In this document: positions 1 to 9,362 of the stretch, one piece after another
Numbering within the stretch: position 1 is the first letter of the stretch
How the letters are laid out: the number at the start of each line of letters is the position of its first letter
Translations under genes and position numbers: made by a program
The notes under the pieces: model-generated
Told to the model about the DNA's origin: nothing
Database searches by the model: none
What the model saw: only the letters and a program-made list of their open reading frames with translations
From: Plakobranchus ocellatus
Lineage: Eukaryota; Mollusca; Gastropoda; Plakobranchidae
Direction: 5' to 3'
Length of the DNA stretch: 23,393 bases
NCBI GenBank assembly: GCA_019648995.1
Contig: BLXT01002163.1
Coordinates: 360,260-383,652, forward strand

Positions 1-29
<29 letters not shown>
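1..29. repeat. Poly-A run at the left edge
   Basis: Twenty-nine or more consecutive A residues begin the window, inside EMC1 intron 6. This is either a simple repeat or the tail of an unseen retroelement to the left. Bases 30-120 show nothing further. Confidence 0.9.
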
Positions 30-32
<3 letters not shown>

Positions 33-120
33 TGAGAGACACATATGAACAGAAGGGGCAAATAATTTGAGCACAAAATGAGACAATAAATGCATTATAT
101 TATTTTAACTGGCCCATCAC

Positions 121-211
121 CTGCTGGGCAGTTCCGCCCTCCACTCCTCTAACCCATCAGACAGTTTAAGGCAGTGCATAGTACTTGATGTTGTTACCAC
201 AAGGCGATCAT
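121..211 (-). CDS. EMC1: EMC1 coding exon 6 (last one in the window)
   Basis: Residues 142-170 plus two bases, acceptor ATTTCAG, donor GTGATG. It contains DRLVVTTSSTMHCLKLSDGL and EEWRAELPS, matching the EMC1 region that reads RYIAVLKKTTLALHHL in human. The next exon lies to the left of the window. Confidence 0.9.
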
Positions 212-1569
212 CTGAAATAAAATATTTGTCCACACATTCTACACCTAGATACATGCATGCACAAAACCTGGAAAATATTATAATGCCATGGAAGCATTTT
301 CATAAACTATTTCAAAGAAAAAGTGATCTACTAGCCCTTATTTTCACTGACAAAAGTGTTGACTTTATTCGAGAAAAAAAATGATATTTTGAAAATTGAT
401 GTAGAATTTTTTGGCATAGTATCTTTTTCTTTACCCAACTCTTCTTTACAAATGAATTATCTAATATTCTTTATAAACCCAGTCACAATATTTGTAAGAA
501 AATAAAAATTCTAGCCAATTAATGAAAATTTTCTTTCAAATAATCTAATTAAAAAACAAAACAAAACAAACAAACAAGGAAACAAAACACCAGTAGAAAG
601 ATGCATATTTGAATATTATTTAAACCAAAGCAATTAAACATTACTGAAAAAAAAGATTCACAGGCAGGTTACAAAGGAACAGAAGTAAACAGGAGGTAAC
701 CAGAGCAATACAGACTGAACATCCCTGGCTAAGATTTATAACAACAGAAATAAAAATCAATAGATTGTGTTTTTGTTTTATGAAACAACATGATGAAATG
801 GGACGCCTATATTTATCAGATAAGATGCATGATACCACAATTTTAGCAATTCTTTTCCCCAAACATTTTCTTCACAACAATGTTTAATAAAAAGAGGAAA
901 CATTCACAGTAGCATTAATTAGATAATAACAATTATACTACTGCTTATTTATTTGTACAAATTTAGAAAAGATTATCTGGTATTTAAAATTAAATTTAAG
1001 AAGTTTTAAAATTATACCAACTTGAGACAGTGAAATCGAAAAATTATATAGCCCCATATGTGGTTTAAAGAAAAAAAAAAAAGGAATACAGAAAACTCCA
1101 TAATCTCTATTTCAATGTGTTTTTGTTTGAGGTATCAGTTATGACGTCCAACTCATTAGGACTGTTTTTCTAGCCATAGAGTCTAAAGGATTTGTAGAGG
1201 TGTAAATTTATTAGTACTCACACTTTCCATCTCTTTCTAAGAGAAAAGCTGAAGCCCTGTTAAAAAGTAAATTAAAAAATTTGTAAAGAGATATTATAAA
1301 AAGGAAAATCAATGAACTACGGGGAGTTAAAAGCAAAAACCTGGGCAAAGAAAATTATTACTATAATATTAAAAAAAAAATTCAAAATTTCTTTTGTCTT
1401 GCTAAACTTTGCTTCTTCCTTCATTTTTTAAAATACTGTACAAAATAATATTTTGAATCAATTGACTTGATCAATTTCTGAATCAAAACAGTTCAGTAAT
1501 TAAAATGAAACACTCTGCCACTGTGGTTATCCCAAAAAAAAAAAAAAAAAAAAAAAAAAAAANAAAAAA

Positions 1570-1601
<32 letters not shown>

Positions 1602-4600
1602 ACAGTCACTACTTAATGAAACAAAACATTCAAAATCAAGAGCAAAAATTTAAGTGTCAAATACAATCACAGAAGCTAAGAATCAACAAGACCCTAAGTT
1701 TTTGTATACAATATCTTGCCTAGGTATCAAATTTGATTGTCTAAGAAGACTTTAATTATCACTTTATCATAACTAATCCCTACTTACCAACTTTGCGAGT
1801 CTGTCGTGAGAGTTCGTTCCCAGTTGAGGCTACCTGAAAGTGCTTGCCAGCTTCGCACAAACTGACCTCCTGCATGGACACTGATCACAGCTGTATCAAT
1901 AAATAAGATTACATTTATTGTGCTTTGAAGCAGCAAAAAGAATGAAGCAACCCCATAAAAGGTTCCTTGAGAAATTTATAGAAAATTTTTGTATGGTATT
2001 AAAAAAAAACTGTAAAACACAGGGGGCTGGAATTTTTCTTTGAAATTTCGTCTTATTCAGTAAGAACTGCAATAAAATCTTTCAAAAAGGTAAAAGGATG
2101 CTTTCAATTTCAGCCTGCTTCAAAGCTCATGATTATTGTTCCCCTATAAATATGATTTTGTTACATTTAGATTGAATTGAGAAATGCAAAATAAATAACA
2201 TTTGCTGGATTTATCGCAACATACTGAAGAGAAAAAAAAAAGAATTTGCAACACTTACAGCCGCTGTGATGTAGAAAAGCATCTATGCGTCCTCTTCTGT
2301 CAGGCTCAAATATTTTCCTCCACACTGATTTGAAATTTAATAACACATTGAAGTGAAAACAATGATCCAGAGGCAGAAAAGACATATAAATGAAATTATA
2401 AATATGTAACTTTTTCTTAATTGATAATAAGTCTACATTCTTCAAACAGATCAAAGGTAAAATTCTCAACTGGCTCAGAATAATGACATATATTTCATTT
2501 TTACAAAGATTTTTATCAAAGGGTAGAAAAAAAAATACTCTTATCTTGAAAGATGTTATAATCTCAATGTGACACTCACTACATAAACGTATTGTAATAC
2601 TTTGTAAGATCAAGAGTTTTGAACAAAAGTGCAAAGTGGACAGCAATTACAGTAGCTTTTCACAAACTGTATACAATACTTAGTTTCTTTTTTTCCAGGG
2701 CAACTCTTGAGGATTTTATGGAATGGCAAAAAATCAAAAACTTGAGGACCAAAGCCTAAAGGCTTAGGAGCAGACATTTATGAAGATTCTAAGTCACTTG
2801 AATTGACCCAAAGGACTAAAAGATCTCACTTACTAAATAAATAGGCCTAGAAGGCAATAGAGAGGACTTGCTAAATTTTAGGGAAATTGGTAAATAGAAA
2901 CATAAATCTCGGAGGAAGATTTTTGGTGTCCAATCTTGCAAGCATGTCCAATCATGCCTAATTTTAAGTAAAGAAGAAGAACATAGTTTAAGTTAGGTTC
3001 AAACCTATTTAATTAAAGGCATTGATATTTTGTCACTTACAAACGACTTGATATCAATTCCAAAATTTAAGATTATAAAAAATTTCTTTCCGTGGAATTG
3101 AAAAGGTATATTACTCTCCACCCAAGAGAAAAGAAATGCTAAATTGCTAAAATCCTGAAATTGATATTTCAAATAGATGTATCTTAGAAATCAGCCCTCC
3201 ACCCCTTTCCTTTCAAAACTCATAAAAATGACAAAAATGAAAACCCTTCCTTATTGGTGATATTACAAAGCAAAATTAACAAAAAAAATCAGTATTCATT
3301 TAACATAGAATATACCTATTGATCCATCATGTGCATTGATGGAGGCAATGACATTTTTCTCCGATGCTAAAAGCACCTTTTTCCCAGCTGAAGGCGACAA
3401 TTCCCAGTGAAGGAATTTAATTTTTCCAACGTAATCCTGTTTCCTGGAAAAAAAATTACAATGGTTACTTTTGTTTTGCTACTAACAGTATTTTCTATAT
3501 ATGGTGAAAAAAAAACCTCCTGAGGAACACAAAAATTTTTACTGATAGATATGGTGTGAATTTTTGAAAAAAATAAAATAATGTACATGCATTTCAGAGG
3601 ACCATTGAGCCATTATTCACATTTATAATATATATCCAGTTTCAAAATTATATCCTGCCGGAATACAGCATATTCACTCGTAAAAAAGGCAAAACGCACC
3701 CTGTCAAGCAAATTTTTTCTTTATTTGTTACATTGCTGTTTGTTTTTTGCAATTATAACTTTCTTATTTTTTTTTTTTAGATATCTTTAAATGAAATAAA
3801 CTTTGAAATATTCTGAAAAAAGTGAATTTTCAATGTACAGATTTTTAAATTCAACATGTTCAATGAATTTGTAATCAAATTGGATTTTGAAGATTTTCTC
3901 AAAAATGTTTTTTTTTTTAAAAGATTTTTCACTAAAACTTTTCAATTTGTGGGTTGATTTGGACAAAATTTGGTATAATTGTTCAGAAAGATATGACAAA
4001 CAAATTAACAGAGAGATTTTTACAATAAAGTGTAAATATTTTTATTTTTGAACAAAAAAATAAATAAATTGAAACTAATGAGAAAATTAGGAATTCCAAG
4101 GAGTGGTATATATTTTAAATTTTTTTCTCAATACATGTACCTAATACAAAAAAAGCTCTTTGATCATTTATAAAGTCGAGCATATCTAGATTATGATATA
4201 AACCAAATTTTAAGTTAATCTGTCAGAGACTTGATGAGATTTAGTCATTCATAAAAATAGCCCAAAATCCAAGATGACAGTTGTGTTCATAGCAATCGCA
4301 TGATTTTTCATTTTTTTTTTTAAAGCAGATTTGGCGAATTGATTTGGTAAAGTTCTGTTCCTCCCTTTCAGCTGATAGCGAATCCACCCTGAGATCTGCT
4401 AGGATATTTATGGTGCAGGTTTGAGCAATGTCAAAGATGCACTGGCCTGACATGCTTATTTAAAATGATAAGAATCCTCAAATAAAGTTAAGACTATTTT
4501 TTTTTAGCTGGGATCAGTTGTGAATAATATGCCTGAAGTAATCTGAGTATAGTAATAGACAACGAGAATATAGAGATTGTCACAAAATTCACATATCTGG

Positions 4601-6239
4601 GCCAGACAACAACAATGAAAAACAGAGCCAATGAAGATAAGAAAGGCATGGTATACATTTGAAAAATATCGGGAAATCCTCCAAGATACAATTTCACCTA
4701 TTACACTAAAAAGAAATATATATGACCAGCGCATCTTCCAACAATGACATGTATGTGTCAAACATGGACATTAAACATGCAATCTTGCCAGAAACTAAAA
4801 ACAGCACACAGAGCTATAGAAAGAAAGTTGCTAAACATCAAACTTAAAGATAAAATACTAACAAGAGATAAGAAAAAAGACTCAGGTGATCGAGGTAGTC
4901 GAATACATTCAAAGAGAAAAATGGAGGTGGACAGGACACATTGCTAGAGAAAAAGATAATAGATGGACTAAAAGATGCACAGAGTGGCAACCAAGGTCAG
5001 GAAGAAGAGACAGGGGCAGAACGGAAGCAAGATGGATGGATGACATCAGGAGAGCAGCAGGTGCACAATGGCAGAGGAAGGCACAAGAAGATAGGAGGAA
5101 ATGGAAGACATCTGCAGAGGGCTACATCATGCACTGGACGGACAAAGCCTCCAAGTAACCAAGTAATCTGAGTATATTAATTTTTAATTGGCGTTGGCTT
5201 ATCAATATATTTCATTCAATTATTCAACAAAATTCAAAAAAGACAAAGGTAGAAATTGTAAAAGATTTATAGATGACAAAATGAAGGTATTTTAGTGACC
5301 TGTAGACAATTTTTAAAACTTAAAAAAAAAATTATTTTCATTTACAAATACTAAATTTTGTATTAAAATAAAAAAAAAAAATTATGTTTTATATTTTGGG
5401 GAATAAAATGATTAATGAATCACTCAGTTACACGACTTAGATAACGTCAGCTGATTTCCAGTTGTTCAGTTCCGATTAGCACTCACTTTTGAAACAACAT
5501 GAGTAAACAAAATGTGATTTGCATATATTGACAACCAGTGTTACAAACAGATGAATTTGCCTTTTTGCAACTAGTTTTTTGGGTAATCCTTACCATCTGC
5601 GGTCCCTGTGGGGTTTGTTTAAGCCTACCGATCGATAATATTGACGAAATGAAGTGATTTTAGTTGATAAGGTCCGATCTAGAGAAAAAACTCGAGAGAT
5701 CTTAGGAAATTGTGTTTCATTTTCACACTATCGCATTTGATATCCAAATCGGACGAATCAACTAAAACCTGTTTATTTTCGTCAAATTTATCGGTTTCGT
5801 GGGGACCGCAGATGGTAAGGATTACCGTGTTTTGTATGTGACCACAAGATTAAGGTAGGCCTAGTCTCAAGACCTATCTGTTTCACACATTCTTCAAGCC
5901 TTCACAAGATTTTGTGTAGGCAGGCGCAATTCAAACAGCTCCTGTGACTAGGCCTACTATGGCATGTAAAATCTTGCGGCTGCTTGCAATTAAGAAAACA
6001 CCAGTTGAGAATTTGCAAATCTGACTAGATCTATCTATTCGCAACATTGGTTGGGAGTATGCAAATTCTACTATTTCCAACCCATAAAACCAATAAACAG
6101 ATTCTTGAAATTATTACAGAGAACTTCATTTACAAAAAACAATAGATTACCAATCAAATAGGCCGGCTTGATCTGCATACAATGCAAAGGAGCAAACAAA
6201 TAAGCCTGCAAAGGCAAAAATCGACCCGGTGGGAGCCAT
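121..6239 (-). CDS. EMC1: EMC1, ER membrane protein complex subunit 1 (N-terminal part, six exons, continues beyond left edge)
   Basis: EMC1 is the large lumenal, single-pass subunit of the ER membrane protein complex, which inserts transmembrane segments into the ER membrane. The coding exons are 6239-6151, 3443-3316, 2324-2259, 1890-1788, 1256-1222 and 211-121. Joined, they keep one frame for 170 complete residues plus two bases. The product opens with a hydrophobic signal peptide (about residues 1-22) and then a DQAGLFDW segment that fits the conserved start of mature EMC1. After it come DYVGKIKF, a KNVIASINAHDGSI strand, VWRKIFEP, GGQFVRSW and SGSLNWERTL, the repeated beta-strand pattern of the EMC1 propeller region. 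Spacing matches vertebrate EMC1 as I remember it, including a gap-free match across the 35-nt exon. Every intron is GT-AG. Known family members are about 1000 residues long, so most of the gene, including the C-terminal membrane anchor, is to the left. The identification is from remembered family sequence, not from a search. Confidence 0.93.
212..1221. other. EMC1 intron 5, no gene seen
   Basis: AT-rich intron. It contains A-rich simple sequence near 550-590 (AAAAC/AAAC units) and short A runs. I see no coding exon and no transposon ends. Confidence 0.75.
1222..1256 (-). CDS. EMC1: EMC1 coding exon 5 (35-nt small exon)
   Basis: A very short exon encoding 11 full codons (ASAFLLERDGK) with split codons at both ends. 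The acceptor TTTTTAACAG and donor GTGAGT are both good. Without it, joining exons 4 and 6 would create an in-frame TGA and the wrong phase. With it, the protein aligns with human EMC1 without a gap. It is too short to identify on its own, so the call rests on phase and alignment. Confidence 0.82.
1534..1589. repeat. Poly-A microsatellite with one N, followed by (GA)n
   Basis: Fifty-six A residues, interrupted by an N at 1563, followed by a short GAGAGAGAGA run at about 1590-1599. It lies within EMC1 intron 4. The N shows that the assembly itself was uncertain here, so the length should not be trusted. Confidence 0.95.
1788..1890 (-). CDS. EMC1: EMC1 coding exon 4
   Basis: Residues 96-128, acceptor ATACAG, donor GTAAGT. 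It contains VISVHAGGQFVRSW and SGSLNWERTL, corresponding to VITVSNGGRIMRSW and GGLNWEITL of human EMC1. Confidence 0.93.
1891..2258. other. EMC1 intron 3, nothing recognised
   Basis: AT-rich intron bounded by a GTAAGT donor and an ATACAG acceptor on the minus strand. No repeat or coding signal was recognised. Confidence 0.75.
2259..2324 (-). CDS. EMC1: EMC1 coding exon 3
   Basis: A 66-nt exon encoding residues 74-94 (WRKIFEPDRRGRIDAFLHHS plus G) with split codons on both sides. The acceptor is AAATCAG and the donor is GTAAGT. It aligns with the EMC1 segment that begins LWRHVDKG in human. Confidence 0.92.
2325..3315. other. EMC1 intron 2, nothing recognised
   Basis: A 991-bp AT-rich intron. 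I found no conserved coding segment, transposon ends or tandem array. Confidence 0.7.
3316..3443 (-). CDS. EMC1: EMC1 coding exon 2
   Basis: Residues 31-72 with split codons at both ends. The acceptor is TTTTCCAG and the donor is GTATAT. It contains KQDYVGKIKF and the SEKNVIASINAHDGSI strand, both recognisable as the EMC1 segment just after the signal peptide. The 2.7-kb intron upstream carries a LINE and a MITE. Confidence 0.93.
3444..4535. other. 3' part of EMC1 intron 1 (gene orientation), no gene seen
   Basis: AT-rich sequence with many A and T homopolymers. It lies between exon 2 and the LINE insertion, and no feature was recognised. Confidence 0.7.
4536..4551. repeat. Left target-site duplication of RTE-like LINE
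   Basis: AAGTAATCTGAGTATA occurs here and again, identically, at 5161-5176. The two copies bracket the LINE fragment exactly, as expected for a target-site duplication made by target-primed reverse transcription. Confidence 0.85.
4552..5160 (+). mobile_element. 5'-truncated RTE-like LINE (reverse transcriptase C-terminal part), pseudogene
   Basis: The plus strand encodes the C-terminal part of an RTE-type endonuclease-reverse transcriptase. A segment with ENIEIVTKFTYLGQTTTMKN comes first, then AWYTFEKYREILQD, then CQTWTL, HRAIERKLLNIKLKD, EKWRWTGHIAREKDNRWTKR and CTEWQP. The reading ends at a TAA (5156-5158), two bases before the insertion ends. At least three frame changes and internal stops show that it is dead. 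It starts mid-protein, so it is 5'-truncated, as is common for LINE insertions. Identical 16-bp repeats bracket it. It lies in EMC1 intron 1, opposite to the gene. The RTE clade is inferred from remembered family sequence. Confidence 0.9.
5161..5176. repeat. Right target-site duplication of RTE-like LINE
   Basis: Exact second copy of the 16-bp repeat at 4536-4551. The preceding LINE end reads CCAAGTAACC, so the AAGTAA of the target also matches the element tail. The unambiguous part of the duplication may therefore be only TCTGAGTATA. Confidence 0.85.
5574..5834. mobile_element. Hairpin MITE (5582-5826) with 25-bp perfect inverted ends and 8-bp flanking repeats
   Basis: A 245-bp element whose ends, 5582-5606 and 5802-5826, are perfect inverted repeats beginning GGTAATCCTTACCATCTGCG. 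The inverted pairing continues imperfectly inward, including TTTTAGTTGAT on both arms, so the whole element can fold into one hairpin. The outside 8-mers are GTTTTTTG (5574-5581) and GTGTTTTG (5827-5834), seven of eight identical. The duplication size fits hAT or P elements, but the terminal bases are not typical of either, so the superfamily is open. There is no coding capacity. It lies in EMC1 intron 1. Confidence 0.88.
6151..6239 (-). CDS. EMC1: EMC1 coding exon 1 (signal peptide)
   Basis: This exon encodes residues 1-29 plus two bases of Trp30. The ATG has A at -3 and G at +4, a good Kozak context. The hydrophobic stretch IFAFAGLFVCSFALYA is a signal-peptide core. It ends TTT GAT TG followed by a GTAATC donor, and the split Trp codon is completed by the first base of the next exon. 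The start codon was chosen because it is directly upstream of the signal peptide and the downstream phase fits. The 5' UTR and promoter should lie at higher coordinates, but I could not mark them. Confidence 0.9.
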
Positions 6240-7850
6240 GATGCTATATTATTGCTCTTCTGCTTTTTGACACCGGAAACAGATGTGACACGGCTGTTCT
6301 CTTTCAATTTAAAATATACCAAAACATCCAATAAAAAGCCATAATAAATAGTTCGGCGAAAATCGAAGAAACATGTAGATCTACGATGTTGCAACAACTA
6401 AACTTCCAACTAAAAGATATAAAAATATAATTAAATACAGACCAGTAATATTGATGGTGAGTATGAACCCTAACATTTAAAATTAAATGTGTTAATGTTT
6501 GACTTCCAATAACGGTTATGATGAAAAATGCTGGCTACAATAATAACTTTCACTTTCGCTCCTCAGTCTTGTAAGGCATGCACTTTTATTGAAAAAAGTA
6601 GACGAAGTGAACTTACTCTGTATTGTGGATGACTGTAAAGATTCTTTAGGATTGCAAGGTGACATTACGCCTTTTTATGGTCGATGTACTATAAATAGGA
6701 AGACAGCACGAATAAAAAGTCTTTAGATTGTTAAAAATATATTATATTTTTTCAAAGCAGTCAACTCTTTAGATCTAATCTAGACTACTGACTCGATCTA
6801 GAATACATTCAATACTAGATCTAGATTTCTAGGTCTATACTTTCCTCGCAAATGTTTTCATGGGAGAGGATTCATAAAAATCTATCAAAGAAAGGCAGCA
6901 CACCATGACTATGCAGACATGCCTACCGTTCCAGAAATTGCGGATTCATTCTGGAATTTTACCTGAAAATGACCTGGGTTCCGGAAATCTGCATTTTTAT
7001 CTCAAAATCCGGAATTTTGCCGATTAGATCTAGATCTAGGGATCGGACATATTCTCAGAAATAAACCTTGTCTAGATTTAGCTGCGCTTCTTTGCATAAA
7101 TAACGCGAGAATATTAAAGGTTTTAGAGAAAAAAAATAACGGCACTAACACTGCAACAAAACTTTTCAAACTTATTATGGAGCATGCATCTTGCAGACTG
7201 AAGAGGGGTTGGGGTGATTTGGGGCAAACCTATCGCTGCCGTGCATAGACGAAAATCATTGTTAGGCCTATCATCATTGACTGTTGTCGCGTTGACGATT
7301 GGTCGTTCGCACGGTGAGGTCACTCACCTGGACTAGGATTTTTTTTTCAACAGACATATCTTTGTGAGGAAAGCAAATACGAAAATTCTGCTGGCAAATT
7401 TGAAATCAGCGACCTCGATTTAAGGGAATCATCGCGGCAGAATTTCAATTTTAATAGAAATCAAGAATGTTGGGATAATTTTTTTCCAGTTTTAAATCTG
7501 TCAACTGTACTATTGGAGGTCAATGGTTTTGTTGAACTTAATTATTTACTTTGAGACTAACTATACGTTCAGTCTTATATCTAGAGAAGTTATAAACCCA
7601 ACATTGAGCTTAGGCTAGGTGTGAGATTGTCTGATTGATGCTAGGCTCTTGCCATTGCCTGTCCTATGAACTATCCATAGATTTAGAACTTAATATATAA
7701 TACAATCAGGCCTGCGTATATTCAATAAGTCTACGTCTTTTCAAAATGACCGAAAGGAAATTGCCCTACACAGAAGCTCCAATTCGCAAAAAGGACAGCA
7801 TTGTATTCGAAAAGAATGCATCGAGGTATTCTGCGTTTCCGGGATAGAAT
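6240..7850. other. Region upstream of EMC1, no gene seen
   Basis: The EMC1 5' UTR and promoter must lie in the part closest to 6239, but no TATA box or transcription start could be fixed. Around 7200-7330 the sequence is richer in CpG than its surroundings and contains an inverted CCAAT (ATTGG). That could mark a promoter, but the evidence is weak. No supported coding exon was found. Confidence 0.5.
6770..7045. repeat. Cluster of AGATCTAGATCT-like palindromic simple sequence
   Basis: Repeated GATCTA/TCTAGA words occur at about 6770-6840 and 7024-7040 (for example TAGATCTAGATCTAG). This is degenerate simple sequence, upstream of EMC1 and outside any recognised gene. Confidence 0.65.
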
Positions 7851-7864
7851 ATAGGGAAAGGAAG

Positions 7865-8048
7865 AGGCTAGCCGTACTTAATGACGTCGGGACAGTAAGG
7901 CTAGCCGTACTTAACTACGGCAACACTCAGAGGCTAGCCGTACTTAATGACGTCAAGACAGAAAAGCTAGCCGTACTTAAGTACGGCAACACTCAGAGGC
8001 TAGCCGTACTTAATGACGTCGGGACAGTAAGGCTAGCCGTACTTAAGT
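7865..8048 (+). repeat. 33/66-bp tandem array with palindromic core (left arm of foldback-like element)
   Basis: GGCTAGCCGTACTTAA recurs every 33 bp at 7866, 7899, 7932, 7965, 7998 and 8031 (the 7965 copy is AGCTAGCC). Alternate units differ in their second half, giving a 66-bp higher-order repeat. A perfect 18-bp palindrome, GCCGTACTTAAGTACGGC, lies at 7970-7987. Alternate units carry TGACGTC, and one has the full TGACGTCA. Confidence 0.95.
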
Positions 8049-8049
8049 A

Positions 8050-9280
8050 TCTTGATGGCAGCTTATTTCCGATCTGATTTTGGTGAAATAAAGGTTAATG
8101 AAAAGCTGAGATTTTGTCGGGAATTTGTTGGGAATAAACTGATAGAGCATAAATGAAATGTCAGTAGCACCCGATGGTGCAGGAGAAAAGTGCAGGCCTT
8201 CAGTGTGACTGAGGCAGACTCTTGTCTTTAGGTATTAAACTGTAATGGGCTAGTTTTATTGTAGGTGGGGGAGGAAGGAAAGAATGAGGGAAGGGGAGAC
8301 TGAGAAACTATACTTCGTGACAAAACTCCTACCACGCGGAAGTTGGCCTCTCAAGTTTCTGGTCTGATTCTGATGAGTGAGTTGAATGGATAGTTTTATC
8401 CTTTAAAAAAAAACAACAACAACAAAAAAAAAACTATCGGCTATCTGGAAATGATACCGATAATCATTTTTTTAGTTACTAACAGAGCAAAAATATCTTT
8501 TAAGTATTAGTTGCGGCCTTCTTTAAAATATCAAATTTGTAAAAAGCAAAGGAAAATTGGTGAGAAAATTTACTAAGATAAGGAGAGTCAAATGCGCAAC
8601 TTTTACTTTGCTTTGAGTAAAGTTTGATTTTAATTCTCAGATGCATGATTTCAGCCCTAGATTTAAAACTGTAAATATCTAAGGGGAGGAAGTAAAAACA
8701 CATTTAAAAACAACTATTTCTCTTGTGTATGTATATAAAACATCTTCCTGTTTCTTTGTGTATGAAACACTTCATTCAGACTGGTATCTTTCAATAGTGG
8801 CTGGAATAGAACTCAAATAGAATATGACGTAGGGGGCTCACCTCTGACGAGATGACAGTGGTACACCATTTTTTTTTTTCTGAAAATTGAGGAGTTCTGT
8901 ACCTACTCTGGGCTTTTTCTCAGTAGACACCCCAAACCAGAATTGATGTTAAAGGTGCCAAGAAAGCATTATTATCATTAAAAAGAGCCCAGTGAGCTGT
9001 CAATTTTGGCTTAAATTTTTTTATATGTGAGAAAGTTATGATTTTTCAAAGTTCCTCAATTTTGGTCACATTTTACAAAACATTATTTAAAATGATTATT
9101 GTGCTGCAAAACTAAGGCTGGACGTCTTTAAAACAAGTAACTAAAATGAACGTCTATCACGTGTGCTGAGACAAAGGTTTGAGCATTTTTGTACCTCTTT
9201 CTTTGCCTCAGCTTGGTTTTATGCCCACAGACCGGAAGTGACCTTTCATAATTCCTAGGTAAACGCGAGTTTTTGGTCAA
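8050..9280. other. Core of foldback-like element, non-coding
   Basis: About 1.2 kb between the two inverted arrays. It holds A-rich simple sequence near 8403-8432 and no reading frame resembling a transposase. Confidence 0.6.
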
Positions 9281-9281
9281 T

Positions 9282-9362
9282 AAGTACGGCTAGCCTGGAA
9301 ATTCATCCGTACTTAAGTACATGTAGACTCATGAGCACGGCCGTCCTCAAGTACGGCTTGCC
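9282..9362 (-). repeat. Inverted 33-bp repeat array (right arm of foldback-like element)
   Basis: AAGTACGGC or AAGTAC units start at 9282, 9315 and 9349, keeping the 33-34-bp spacing of the left array but in reverse orientation. GTACTTAAGTAC (9309-9320) is a perfect palindrome. These units are more diverged than those on the left. Confidence 0.85.

Noticed and set aside
641-862. Minus-strand open frame rich in cysteine and leucine
   Set aside because: Lies in EMC1 intron 5, has no homologous segment to EMC1, and the exons on both sides are already in phase without it.
1505-1723. Lysine-rich open frame over the poly-A run
   Set aside because: It is a translation of homopolymer A with an N inside. 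It has no conserved residues and lies in an EMC1 intron on the opposite strand.
6071-6397. A 108-codon minus-strand open frame
   Set aside because: It overlaps EMC1 exon 1 in a different frame. The EMC1 frame has the signal peptide and the correct splice phase.
7747-7851. Short ATG-started frame MTERKLPYTEAPIRKK...
   Set aside because: It has somewhat coding-like composition, but no family match that I know, an in-frame stop after about 34 codons, and no strong donor. It cannot be supported as a first exon.
7865-8048. CRISPR array
   Set aside because: Units are contiguous 33-bp repeats without unique spacers, in an animal genome. They are transposon arm repeats.
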